A stretch of DNA of 64,000 bases from Andrena cerasifolii (taxonomy: Eukaryota > Arthropoda > Insecta > Hymenoptera > Andrenidae): assembly GCF_050908995.1 (NCBI RefSeq), contig NC_135118.1:17989501-18053500 (forward strand), read 5' to 3'. Within the stretch, counting starts at the first letter, position 1. The number at the start of each line of letters is the position of its first letter. The notes under the pieces were generated by a model that was not told the DNA's origin, did no database searches, and saw only the letters and a list, made by a program, of their open reading frames with translations. Shown piece after piece: positions 11,370-23,782 of the stretch. Position numbers and translations under genes: made by a program.

Positions 11370-13081
11370 AACTCCTAATTGGTAGTCAGTCGCTCAGAGA
11401 AATCACTGTCAGCGCGAGTGGTTTTAGCGACCACCGAAAGCGTTGGCATTGCCTCTACTCACGCATCGTCTCTCCCTCAAAATTTTCTCGAGGAGAGAAC
11501 CACGGATAAGAGTCGCGCCGTGGGCGAGGGGTAGCCTGAGTCCAATTGTCAAAATGCAGAAGCGAAGCACAGGTAGAATAAAAGGAGCCGAGCCGAAGCG
11601 TAGCGAGAGCCTACTATTACGCAGCTGATGCGCGAGCTCGTCGAAACGCAGCTGCTCTCGTGCTTACGCGATTAACAAGTGCAACGTTTGCACGATTGCG
11701 ACAAATTTGCACAGGCGACGGATTGCGCCCGCCTCCGGGACCATACGAATTAATGATATTTGCATGTAATAATCGTCGAAAATGCGATCGCTGTAGTGAA
11801 AATATTTACACTGAGCTGAATGCACCCTCCTGCGTGTCGCCTCCACAAACGAGGCGCGGGTATGTGGGAAATTTCGACTTGACGCGAAAATAAGGGCACA
11901 TGGGCCAGGGAAAAATGAATATTCCGCTGCCACCTGCCGCGTGCACGATTATTATGGATTCCAGCGGCGACTCGTCTCGATAGTTTTCGCGCACTATCGC
12001 CACTGTAAAAAATGCAATTCTTGGCCGAATCTAAATATTCAAAGGGGATTCTATTCGTAATTACACTCACACCCCCGCTACCTTCTATTGGGAATTTTCG
12101 AACGCTCAATTTTTTTTTGTTGCGGACACTTTTGTGCGGAAAAAAAACTTCTTTCGGGACCCTATCGTTTAAACATATGGCAATCATCTTCAAATTGTTT
12201 CTTAAAAATGAGAGAGCGTAACGCGATGACCACATTTGTGTAATTAAAGAATTTCTTTGATTTTTTGATTTTACAGGTCCTGCCTAGAATTATCATGCCG
12301 CTGCTACAGGCCTTTTCTTTTTACAACGATGCATATCAGAAGCAGGAGTGTGCAAGAATGAAATAAATTTTTCCTTATACTCTGGATTTGTAGCAGAATA
12401 AAGTGTAAAAGCTTTTAGCCCCGTACATTAGACGCATACTTTTTTCTAGGGAAATTCATAAAAATCACCTATGATTTCGCGCGATTATGACCGGGATGGG
12501 CTCTTTAATGGAACTCTGTACGCTGGAGAATAATTCATTTTACACTTCCAAACGGCGTATACGCCAGATACGCGGAGTGATGCCTATCACGCCGTGAATT
12601 TCGCTTACACGCTTTGTGATAGCGATCAGAGCGCCCCGGGCAGCGTCAGAGACCCTCCTTCGATGATCTTCCGGGTTTATAGATGCTTACCTAAAGCGTC
12701 TCGAAGGGCTGCTTGTTTTTTTTCTCTCCGTACACGAGTTAATCTCTCGTAAATTCTCGACGAAAGAGTTTTTTTCCCACCTGCGATACCATCAGCCCCG
12801 TTGATCGACGATATTACGCGGACCTCGACGAGCATTCCTATTCGTTTAAGGTAGTTCGTTGGTTATAGTTGGTCAATTTTGGATTTGTCATTATATATGG
12901 CGGTGAGGTTGTTTTATTTTTGGCTGGCAGGAATAAAATTATCGATGGGATTGGATTAATGTGATCGTGACGAGGGAAATGGGTGGAACATGTGTAAAAG
13001 AGTTACGTTAATGATAAAGTAGCTTATTGTAGAATAAGCAGCAAAGTAGAGGAGTGGATGTGTGTGTGTTCGAATAATTGC
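11370..13081. other. Unassigned DNA
   Basis: The 161-residue minus frame at 11750-12235 overlaps several others and lacks a recognisable domain. A CpG-rich patch spans about 11450-11990. No repeat was assigned. Confidence 0.4.
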
Positions 13082-13084
13082 TTA

Positions 13085-13412
13085 GGGGACGTCCTTAAAT
13101 TACGTAAGGGTAATTTTGGCGATTTCTTACCTCCTCCTTCCCACAGTAGAAGAATTCGTAATATTTTATATTCCAACCCCCTCCATCCCCTTCCTTACGA
13201 AATATTTTTTACATTGCATTTTCCAGTTATTAAAATTCTTTTAATGGTCCATATAATTCATTTAATATGGTTTCGCGTATGCGATGAAGAATATTAAAAA
13301 AATATATTACGTAAGACGATACCTGACTTCCCTTCTCCCTTTGTAAGGGAAAACGTAAGGAATTCGCGACTCCCCCTACCCCCAAAGTGTTATGTAATTT
13401 TAGGACGACCCC
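13085..13412. mobile_element. PIF/Harbinger-like MITE, 328 bp
   Basis: The left end is GGGGACGTCCTTAAATTACG and the inverted right end is GGGGTCGTCCTAAAATTACA, matching at 17 of 20. TTA flanks both sides (13082-13084 and 13413-13415), the 3-bp TWA-type duplication of PIF/Harbinger elements. CTTAC/GTAAG motifs recur inside both arms. The 79-residue frame (13058-13297) starts outside the element and is not coding. A single-ended relative is at 32455-32500. Confidence 0.65.
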
Positions 13413-13475
13413 TTAATTGTATTCAATGATTCTGATATTTATCTGTAGATTGATAAAGGAAGATCAGAACAGAAC

Positions 13476-13682
13476 AAAATGTAATCAAATTACAAATTAT
13501 AAATTACGAATAAAATGTAATTGTGCAATTAATTACTAGGATCATTGGGTTATTGATAATCGTTAATATGTAGGTAGTTGACCAGAATATTTTCAACTAC
13601 CTAAATTAACGATTACAGAAAATAATGTGTAATCAATTACACAATTACATTTTAATCGTAATTTGTAATTAAATTACATTTT
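13476..13682. repeat. AT-rich palindrome, about 207 bp
   Basis: The left arm, AAAATGTAATCAAATTACAA and following, pairs with the right arm ending ...AATTACATTTT. GTAGGTAGTTGACCAGAATA pairs with the start of the right half (TATTTTCAACTACC) around 13575-13605. Nearly the whole segment folds on itself. The repeated TGTAATT words suggest an expanded simple motif within a MITE. No target duplication is visible. Confidence 0.6.
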
Positions 13683-16600
13683 GCCGAACTCTGAGGAATA
13701 TGTAGCCCGTGGAGTTTGAAGTAGACGAGGAGTATGACTAGCCAGACAGGGCCAGCGCGGACGAATACATACTCCTTGAGACTAACAGATGGGAGTTAAA
13801 GGACTTTTACTTGTTTAAAATAAACTTATTTTAAAGACGTCGTCTTATGGAAGCTAGATTAAAACTTCAACAACTATAGTGCACAAAATTGGTGGTGTTA
13901 AATAAAGCGCATTAAACCAGATGCATACCAGTATAACCTAATGGCACATTAAATTGGATAAAAGCTTGTTTTAATCTACCCTTTAATCTCTTTTTGATCT
14001 ACAAATTTTGAAACGTCCCAGTAAACTGGACGCAGAGAAACATTTCCAGTGCATTCCTCGCAACGGTTCGGAGATTTGGAAAGATGATACGTAAAAGAGG
14101 TGCAACGCACGCGGGCCATTAATGTGCCTCGACGAGCAAGATGTACTTTATCCATCAGTAAACTACTTCGACGCGGGGGGAAATAAAAGGATCCCTTTAT
14201 CCGATCGATTTCCAATAAACCAACAACATCACTGCCGAGAGATATGCCGGCGAAATAATGGCAAGGGAACAGGCACTCGTTCGAGGAAAGGTTGCAATAA
14301 GATAAAATAAGACGTCGGACGGTAGTAGGTAGAAGCGAGTACAGGATAATTGTTATCTCGATGGGAATGGCTCGCGTGTACGTTCGTTTTTAGTGGCGCA
14401 ATTTCGCGGGGGCGAGCTTTTCTGATACTGCGCCTTCCACCGCCATATTCCCTTGATGACCTTTACTTTTACAAATGCTCGACTAAATTACACCCACAAT
14501 GCAGCTTTCGTGCAACTACCTATTCGTTTCCTTCTCTAAACAGTAAGTTAATATCTCGCGGAAAAAGCGCCCCGAGACTCCGCCACTCTGCTATTAAAAT
14601 TCCCTCCGCCCTTCGCGTTCCATCAGAATCCTCTGCGGTTCGTAGAAACCCTTTGCGCGGGGAATATTAAAAACTTCTACGCTTTAATATCCTCTAACTC
14701 CTTTCACACTGCGCGTCAATTACACATTATTATTTACTTCTCGAGAAAATCCATTCGATTCGGTATTGCGCAACGCTTGGCGCCGCGAGAGTGTGTTGGG
14801 GTGGTTCTTAGCTATAGGGGTCTAAAACTTGTTTGAGTTTTTGTCTTAACCTCTTAAACTACTTTTTATTAAAAGTAGTAACAATAAGTAATTTTCAGGG
14901 GGTCAGACAAAATAATCGGAGGTTGAAAAGTAAGGACTACCCTGGTGGGGTGCACGCACCGTTTAATAAAACCTTCGGTAAAAGATACGCGACGCAGTGC
15001 AGCTACGCATAATTATGGGAAACGCGCGGCTGATTAAACAAAAGCGATTCTTCCAGATACATTGCCTCGGTGGTATGTTTCAATCCACCGTTTACTGCGC
15101 GTCGTAACCAATATTGTGTCGTTTATAAATTGCGCGGCTCCTGGCGCTCGTTACGAAATAATTTACGCGTTGTAAACAAGCGGTGGTACGCTTCAAAGCG
15201 ACTCGTTAAATAGATACATATATTCGGGTGATTAATTCGCTCGTGGTCGTTGCGCCGTGTATTCAATGTTAATCGAGACCGATGCAATCGTTCACGCACA
15301 CAGCGTCAATCTTAGTTTCAATGTAGTCCATCCATGGTTCAATTAATCGTGCTTCAAACCGTTCGCGTTTCAGGCAAATACCGTCGAGCACGGATTAATC
15401 GAACGATTATATGGAACGACGTAATGTTTCCCTTAATTTAGAACGCGTGATTCGAAGCGTTGGAGATGTAGAAATGTGAAAACAGTAGTTCACGCGAGGC
15501 AGAATCGCGTCTCTCCCTTGTCACGCACAATACTTTTTTCAACACCTGCACGAAACGTGTGTTTTTGATAGCCTGCTGAGCGATTCGCAAAAAAAGATAT
15601 GCATGTTCGATTGCTTTTTTATTGAAATAAAAAGGAAGGAACTGAAAACACTGTTTGCGATAAAGACTCCACTTTTTTGGTTATCTCGCCGCTAAATAAA
15701 TTTGTTGTACATTGTCTACTTTTCTTTCGATTTCGGCGGCAGCAAATTTCCCGTATCACTATCACTCTTATTATCACTTATTTTATCTTTTAATAAAAAG
15801 AGGTGCTATGATAGTTGTAATGTCAACATAAACACACATGATCAATATCGATTAAGTAGTCGACCAATTGCTTCTTCATACCACAGGGTAACGCCGTGCT
15901 CACCCAGCTCGCAAACTCAAGTTTCCTTGGGAGCAAAGTAAAACTATAAACCAAGCGGCATTTTATTGAGAAAAGATAGTACTTCCGGAAAACTCAGTAA
16001 AAAAATCGATTTTTCGACAGCCTAGCGCCCTTGAGGCTGAATTTGGACTCAAATGATAGACCAAGAGACATAGTATCTTAAGGCATAATTGTCGTTTTTA
16101 TATCTATAAAAGGTAATTGTAGGTGTAGCGAACTTTAGGCCGAGTGAAAGTTTTATTTATTTCCTAGGCTTAAAACGGACGATTGCTCGAGTGCCTACTG
16201 CGGGTGGTCGAGCTTGGGGGCTAGGGCAATAAAAGTGACGATTGCCAGAGCCCCAGTGAAATCCTAAGGACAGCGTGTCCTCTTCCGCAACCTTGGGGCG
16301 TGTGGGAAATTTGTTTTCCCCGTTCGTTAATTTTCAGGCGTTCTTCAAACGCCGACGAAAAAGGGCAGAACCTTGCGGGACTTCGTACCGAACGCTTCGT
16401 ACTCCTCAGACGTTTCATTTTAACAAGTTATTTATATTCACTTTGTTAATCGTTAAATATATGTTGTTATTGTTACATATATATTTGTGCTTCATTTCAC
16501 ATTCGTGCTCCAGTATCCAAATCGGCTAGGCCAAACGTAAAAAATATTACCTTTGTCCCCGCTCTCCCCCACCTATTACGCCAGTCGTTAAATCCACAGT

Positions 16601-18860
16601 CTCCCTCATCTACTCCTTCAAATATATACCCGTTTCTTCCTATCTCCTAACATCCCAGGGCCTACTAAGTAAGCCTTACCGATGAGTCCACTGTGGCAGG
16701 CCCGGGACGCAACGCAACTTCCTTTCCCTTCCTTTGATCCTACCTCTCACTGATTCACAACCCCTGCCAGAACTCTATTCTGAAAATACCTTATACACTC
16801 GCGCACACTCGGGTCCCCTATCAAACGATGCAATATTCGATAACACTATCTCCACTATCTAAGGGTTTGCTACAAAGAAATCCCCCGCCCGCTGCATCGA
16901 AGGTGCACGTGAATAAACATAAACAAGCAACGAGATCCTCTCGTTCCCTCCGAACCGGGGCTTGCAGTATTTACGTTCCCAAACGTATCAGCGAGCAAGC
17001 TTTTATTGCGCAGCGAGGGCCTCTCGTTGCTCAAAGACGGAAACAATCTACGGGGCTGTCAACGACGTCAGATCTTAAACAGGCACTCGAGGAGGCTACT
17101 GCTCGCGACAGGATCAAAAGGCTATTTTCCCTTGGGACGTTGAGCCGCCCTCCGATCAGCTTCCATGCCGCTCTAAGTAAGTGTATCGGCGTATTGCGCT
17201 TTACGCGTGACAATATCGCGATGGGTACTTAAGGGCTCTCCGGAAGGAAACAAAGGACACCCTCGACTAGTCCCTCCCTCCCTCGATCGAGCGTTCAGCG
17301 CCCACGGAGGTCGCCGTCTTAAACTTCGCCGTTCCGCTAATGCGCGGGATAAAAATGATCCCGCGAGCTTCTCGAGGATTCGACGGGAGTTATGGCCCCG
17401 TTAAAAGGATCAGCGTAATGAAAGCGCCAAGCTCTGAATCGAAAAGTTTCCCCAGTCATCGATGGGAACCCGCTAGAGTTGCGAAGCCAGACTTCATAAA
17501 GTCCCCTTTTAACAGCCACCGTACAACCCTCCTTGCGGTTTCACAGGGATACCTATCCAAGCACCTGTCTTCGATTAATTTGTATAAGCACTCGAGCGGG
17601 AAGCTTGAATATTCACAGTCGACGTTTGAGCACAAAGGGTGTCGCGCCAGAATTCCAAAAAGACGTTCCCCATTCACTGATAAAAATGCGCGAATCGCTG
17701 GTGGCAGTGATTTACGTTCTCCCTTCGATATACGACACCCCGTCTCGAAGCGAGCCCGCTGCGGGACGAGATTAGCGTCGCCAGTCCCGCCCGTTTAATC
17801 TCCATCGCTCGTGATACTCAAACACATGTCCCGCCAGGAGTTTTATTTGGGCAAGGACGAAGTTTCCAGCGTAAATCTAACCGGTCCGAATTCCGGCGGT
17901 ATCGCACGCGGAACGTATCGAATGTAAATCGACCGTGCTTTCGCAACTCTCTAACTGGATTACGTAAATCAGTGTGCCTGGCAAGGTAAACGTTCTTCGG
18001 GATGGGTCTCGGCTCCGTCCACCGAGCGGGAAACGTTCCTCGAAGCGGAGGCGAGTTTCTGGGCCGGTGGCCTACTAAGTGCGCTCTGATTTTTCTACGC
18101 TCGCATTCTTCAGGCGTGCAGAGCGTAGCTGGCTAAATTGCTCGCGTTCAATTCCGTGGCTGCTGGGAGCGGGCGACTGCCAGGCGCCGTCGTCCTAATT
18201 CCTCAAAAATCACGAACGACCCGAAGAGCCAAAGTGCGGCAGAAGTGCCCGCGGCCAGCCCCTTCGCGGATCGATTCTCGAAAAGCACGCCAGCGAGTCG
18301 ATTCGGCGCCGACCTCGAAAAACCGAGGGCAAACGTAACGATCTGTCGCCGGGACCCGCGGCGCTAAGGACGCCCTGGGGAAGACGCGCACACGTCGCGG
18401 GCCATTCGGATGTCCTGCACGTCTCGGCGCGCTACATATGTATGACGTATGTACATTTCGGTGGTTCTGCCGCAACGGCGGCCACAGGTACGCGTGTGCA
18501 CGGTATGCCTCTCGATGGAACGCCCGGCGAAAAGAAAAATGTGCAGACGGGCGTTCCAGTTGGCAAAGAGTTCGGTCTAAGTCGTTTGGGAGCACTGTAA
18601 CGGTAGTGGGTACTCGGATAGAGGATGTTCGGCAGGATAATGGATTTTTCTCTGCAGACATATTTTGTTGTTCAAATACAATTGGAAGTGGGAGCTACAG
18701 AACTCGAAGTGGGGGTAATTTGAGGGTATAGTAGGGAGGAGGAGAGGAGTAGGAGGTGTAGAGGGTTGAAGGTGGGACAGAAAAGGAGGGAAGGAAATAA
18801 GTGTGCGCTCTGTCCTGGGCCTGCAGACAAGGGGTCAAATGAAACTGTTCAAATTTTCAA
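13683..18860. other. Long stretch without recognised genes
   Basis: About 5.2 kb. 13.7-16.6 kb is mixed; 15.0-15.4 kb has clean, non-repetitive sequence rich in TAATTA/TTAATC words that could be conserved non-coding DNA, though I cannot test conservation. 16.85-18.65 kb is GC- and CpG-rich with open frames on both strands (134 residues at 16828-17232 and 152 at 17340-17798 on plus; 152 at 18203-18661 on minus), none recognisable. 18.70-18.80 kb is a G/A-rich low-complexity tract. Confidence 0.45.
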
Positions 18861-19327
18861 TTAAGGGGGAAGCCACTGTGAAAGATTTTTTCCGATTTTT
18901 TCTTTGTGCATTTTCATGTCAAACAGTTCGACAATATTTGACTTTTTTTTCGGAGTTGTAACATTCTGTATAAGAATATAACATTCCCTATACCGTTCGT
19001 CCTTTCCACGCCTTTAAAAATTATAATTTTTCACTATTTTGTAATTTTGTCTGGTTTCCCCTAGCCAGAAGTATATTCTTCAAAATAAAAAAGTTTCAGT
19101 CGAATCGGTTAATAACTTTTGGAGATACATGTCCCACCGTTTTGAGAACACTGTTTCGAGAAAAACGCGTTTAAAGTTACTCATGCATTTGCCGCTACTC
19201 AAAGGCCTATAACTTCGGGAATTTTACGAATTCCAACAAATCCTTTTAAACACGCATTCCTAAAAGGTTGAACATTCGAAAGATGAAATTAAAAAAAATC
19301 GACTTTTAGACCGAAACCAACCCTTAA
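18861..19327 (+). mobile_element. TTAA fold-back element, family A, copy 1
   Basis: Bounded by TTAAGGGGGAAGCC on the left and GAAACCAACCCTTAA on the right, so TTAA sits at both ends. From about 18985 to the right end it matches 53000-53344 almost base for base, including 'CCCTATACCGTTCGTCCTTT', the AAAACGCGTTTAAAG block and TCGACTTTTAGACCG. The left part differs, so this is a deleted or recombined copy. No transposase; a piggyBac-type MITE by its TTAA duplication. Confidence 0.75.
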
Positions 19328-22300
19328 TCAAATTCATTGTCAGCCTGACAACGATTTTTATAGCTCCAGAATTTGCTCTCCGCGGGGGTGTTACTTTATC
19401 GTACGAGTACGGGCACGTCGCCAGATAAGATCGAACACAGCATCCCACTCGCGAGTCTGTAGCCGACGAGGCAACCGATCCAGGACGAAGATCTTCGTCC
19501 TGATTTATGTGGAGCCACGAAGAAGTCCTTTCTTCGGGAACAGCCGTGGCAGCTCCCAACTCTCCGCTTTCCACCCTTCGTTACCGAGGGACATCGAACT
19601 TTTATAAGGCGCGAAGTCGCGTTTAATAGAATTCTGAAACGATGGCCCCGCGACGCGCTTCGAGGCGTATGAATAATGCCGGGGAGTTCTAAACAACATC
19701 GGTCTAGGTCCAAGGGGTAGTGTCCGTCACTGCATTATCAAGTCCCTAATTTGACGCTCGAATGAAAAGTTTCGCAACAGGGGTACTCTGAATTTCAAGC
19801 AGGAAAGTTTGATAATTCGTTCAGGTCGTTACCAGGAGGACGAGGGGCGCGCGTGACGATTCTGTCGTCAGAAAGAACCGTGATTGGTGTACCGATAGTA
19901 CGTTGTACTATTGTCCCCGACTTTCGCGAGGCTCTCATACCAATTACAATTTTCAATATTCAATCCCTGAGTATCTGAATCTTCGGGCGATCTGTTACGA
20001 AGGCACGATCCAATTTCCCAGAAGCTCGGCGGGGCTGTCGCGACGTAAAAGACCAGCAACAAATACAGTTTCAATTCTGCTCGCATGTGCTGCTATCGAT
20101 TTAAGTGGATTTCCAACGAAATTGGAAATGGTATCTTAGAGGAAGGCCGGGCTGTCTTAAATGAATCAGATAAACATCGTTCCGACGGATCATTTGAATC
20201 GTTCCGGTTCCCTCTATCGGACTTTATAAGTATGCAAATATCGGTCGATGTACTTGTATATAGGTACCGTCTACGAGCTCGACTTTTCACGGGGAACGAT
20301 TTATCCATTTAATCGAGTAAAGAAGTTAAATTGGGTTCGGTCATATTTTCCTCTCCTCTTTTTTTTTCCATCCCTTCCGCTGCAAATCTTGCTTCCACGG
20401 GCGGGCGTGGTTTTGCTAGATAAACGTTGAGAAAAGTTACAAGAAGCTGAAACTGTATTATCTCAGACTGGAAGGTTCGTTCCCCGCGAAGTCTTCGTTC
20501 CATATAATTCCACAATCGATAGCCCGGATAAATGGAATTTCTTATAAAAAGGAGCCCCCGCCTGCGTTTATATTTAAAGGCTAACGCGTAACGAGATATG
20601 CTTTAAAACGACCCGAGCCAAGATCGGCTAAGAACTGTCGCTGACGTGCCTTCCAATATCCGGCTTAAGGTGAGCAAGCAGGCCGAATAAATTTGTCCCG
20701 TGATCGTTCAACGGTTCACAGTTTCGATGGGTCCAAAAGCCGCAATCAGCTTAGCCCAATTACAAGCATGTCTCTCTTTTAAACATCAAAAGAGGCTGAA
20801 GAAAGGGATAAAGCTGGCAAGGTAGGTATGTGGAACCTTCTGAATGCTTTCAATGTTTTTTTTTTTTTGTTGAACAACCTATTAGTACATCTACGAGGAA
20901 TCTATTCGATCTTTAGAAACCATGTGCACAAAGGATCGTCAAAGGCAAAGGTAAGGCGTTTTCGAAGTCTTTGGCGATCTTTCGCGATCCCCTTCGAAAC
21001 TCTTAATTTCCCCATAAATCGTAAACTCCCGAAGAATCCCGTAAGGTCCAGCCCAAGTAAGACTACCGCAATATCCTGAAAAAGGGAAAGTCGAAAATGA
21101 AAATACTGTTTAGGGATAGGTACAGATAACTTTCCCATTGGTGTTACGAAGTGACTATGATGTTACGATCAGGACTATGCTTCTACGACGCGCTTGCTTA
21201 ATACGACCCGATTGAATAAGGTGAATGTCCCAATTTCTGCTCATGTCCCCATTTCTGATAGTTGTAAAGAATACATTACCAAGAATGTTAAAGTTGTTAG
21301 TGGCAAATTATTGGAAAATAAAAATTACTTTGTTTAAAAAAAATGCTTGAATTTATTAAGTTGCGAAAAGAAAAAAAACTACGTTTGTGCACTTTACGAC
21401 GCCATAATTTTGACGTTAGAAAATCTCTACGTTACGAAACATTTTCTTCAATAATGGAATGCTATTTTTTAATACATCCGAACGCAAGAGTCTAAATATT
21501 TCGAAAGAAAATGTACACGACTTACACCACTTTCATAATCACCGGCACATTTGTACCATTTACCTCGTTTTCTCTTTTATTCGCATTGCAATGGGGTCAC
21601 AAATTATCTAGAAACTCGCCTCTCGTAGAAAATGGTATTTCGAAGGGGTTGCGCGTGTAGGTACACGGCTGTAACGCGGGTAAATATCACGCGTGGGAAT
21701 TCGCGGCGGTTCTTATATCCGTGTTCCGGGTGTCGACGGTATCCGTAAAGAACCCTTCGCGCGGTCCCGCGAGGGTCGCCGGGCATTCTTTCGCATCTGG
21801 ACCAGGAAACTATAACTCAGCCCCGTCCGAACGAGCCGGCCTCGTCCTGTTTTCTCGCCCTTCTGTTTCGCGCTCCCCCCGACGTCCAAACGACGAGAAA
21901 AACGGCCGCGGACGTCCCTTGATAAATCGAGCCTCGGGCGAAAATTTCAAGTTCCAACTGCGCCCCGCCCCGGGGCCGCGAGCAACAGCCACCCTTGATA
22001 AATAGGATGCTCTTCGCTTAAGCGAAATTAACAGTTACACGGGGGAGCCGGCGCGCCGGTGGGTGATTAATAAAAAATGTACTCGAGGGGGCGCGAGTGG
22101 CGGCCGCGCCTCGTTGCGCCAGGGATCAAGACGGGCTCCCACGAGGAAGAAAAGGGAACGGCGAGTGATGAATTGCCGAGCCTTCCGGGCGGCGTGTTTT
22201 CACGAGGTCGCGTGAAGTTTTTCGCGCGGCTGGAGAATGTTTATTGTTGACCCTCCGGGGAGCGAGGGGGGCACGCCTCGGAATCAGTTTCGCGATAGGG

Positions 22301-23468
22301 ATCCCCGCGGGGATCGCGGCAATTTACGGTGTCGCTTGACGATGGGAATTGATACGCGCGCGATGGTTAAGCAGAGGCAGAAAACGGGGGATGATAAAGC
22401 ACACGCGGGGCTGTAATTAATCTGCGGCGGTTAAGTAAGAGGCATGCAGGTAAAGTAGCCGGCAAATTCCCGGCGAAGTCTCGAATTAGAATTAATGCCA
22501 GGTGGATATCGATTTTGTGTATGGTGCAAGTTCGGTTTTGGCATTTTGGGAATGTACTTTGGTTTTATAGCTTCGCGGCGCGGAGATACGGCGAGATTTC
22601 TGAAGAATGGGGGGTCTTAGTGGGAAGAATAAAGGCACTACTGGCGCAAAGCTGGAATTTACTGGCGTTCGCATGATTGCGAGCGGCACTGCAGCTTCTC
22701 CAAAGGTTTTCATGGTCGACGACTCGTATGATGAAACTCGCGGTAATTTCGATTTCAGCGCGGCAATCAGTGGAATGTTCCGCCATCGACGATCCACCCA
22801 TCATCGCCGGCAACGATCGAGGTTCCCTCTTTCGCGGCGAACCCGAGAATGGACCGTAAACGTAAAGGAACGCGATCCCATCTTAAGGAACGTTCTCGCG
22901 AAAGGGGCAAGGATTTGCTGCTCGTTCAAAAGGGCCATTTTCCTTCGTTTGATGGGACTGCGAGGCCATAGATACCTTGAGTGAATTTTCCACCCAAGTT
23001 TCTTCGGCGGTCTCCCTGGGGCCGTTTATAACGGCCCTCGATAGCTCGTTTTATGAAACCAGTTAAATTAACTTACGATCACGGGGCTGGGATCTAGCTT
23101 GGGGCCTGCAAACTGACCTCTCCCGATGGGAATTCTTTCTGTATTTTCAGTACGTGATTCGACGCTGAATTTCTTTCTCCGAGGAATATTTTGTCGTTGC
23201 ACAGGGGCAGGTTCGAAATACATACGTGTATTACAGCTCTGTTAGCGAAGCAGGGGAGCAAGAATAATTCTGGGGAAATCTGGGGAAAGACTGAGCATTT
23301 CGAGGAAGCTTGATTTTACTTGGATGAAGCAAAGACTGCATCTCTCAGTCGAACATTTGTCAAGACAACGCTAAACTTAATCATACTCTTGATTTATGTA
23401 TTTATGTAGGAACTTTGAGGGGTGGTTGCACCCTCCAAATATGCAAAAGGGGTGGAAAAAAACACGTA
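19328..23468. other. Long stretch without recognised genes
   Basis: About 4.1 kb. 19.3-21.2 kb is unique-looking. 'GAATGTCCCAATTTCTGCTC' near 21232 resembles 'GAATGTCCATTTTTCTGCGA' near 63849, a possible element tip. 21.6-23.0 kb is strongly GC- and CpG-rich with overlapping open frames (up to 125 residues, 22607-22984), none recognisable. Confidence 0.4.
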
Positions 23469-23782
23469 GGGTAATTCCGGGTGAGATCACGTTTATGTTC
23501 TAGAACGTTGCGATTTTCAGTTGTTTTTGGTGATATATCGCGCGTCGCTGACACGCCGCATTAATCGTGCTTTCCGTTTGCTTTCAACTGTGAAATCAGG
23601 TAAGTTATTTGTAATGTAAAAATCGACTATTCTCGAAAATTTTCTACGTGTTCTTTAAATTATTATTTACTGACATTTTACGAAGAAAAAATGATCTTTT
23701 TTAATGCAGTGCGTTAATATAATGTTTAGGGGTTATATTTACGTTCTTACTTTTTATATGGGTCATCTCACCTGGATTGTCC
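23469..23782. mobile_element. Possible TIR element, about 314 bp
   Basis: The left end GGGTAATTCCGGGTGAGATC is mirrored by the right end ATCTCACCTGGATTGTCC. GGTGAGAT is exact in both arms, and the outer bases match at about two-thirds. ACGTTTATGTTC just inside the left arm is also partly mirrored (TACGTTCTTA). No target duplication was found; there is no coding frame. Confidence 0.45.

Noticed and set aside
14806..14943. Small TIR pair GGTGGTTCTTA / inverted GGTAGTCCTTA
   Set aside because: Only about 9 of 12 positions match and no target duplication; could be chance.
18203..18661. 152-residue minus-strand open frame
   Set aside because: GC-rich region with an overlapping plus frame; no domain or conserved pattern seen.
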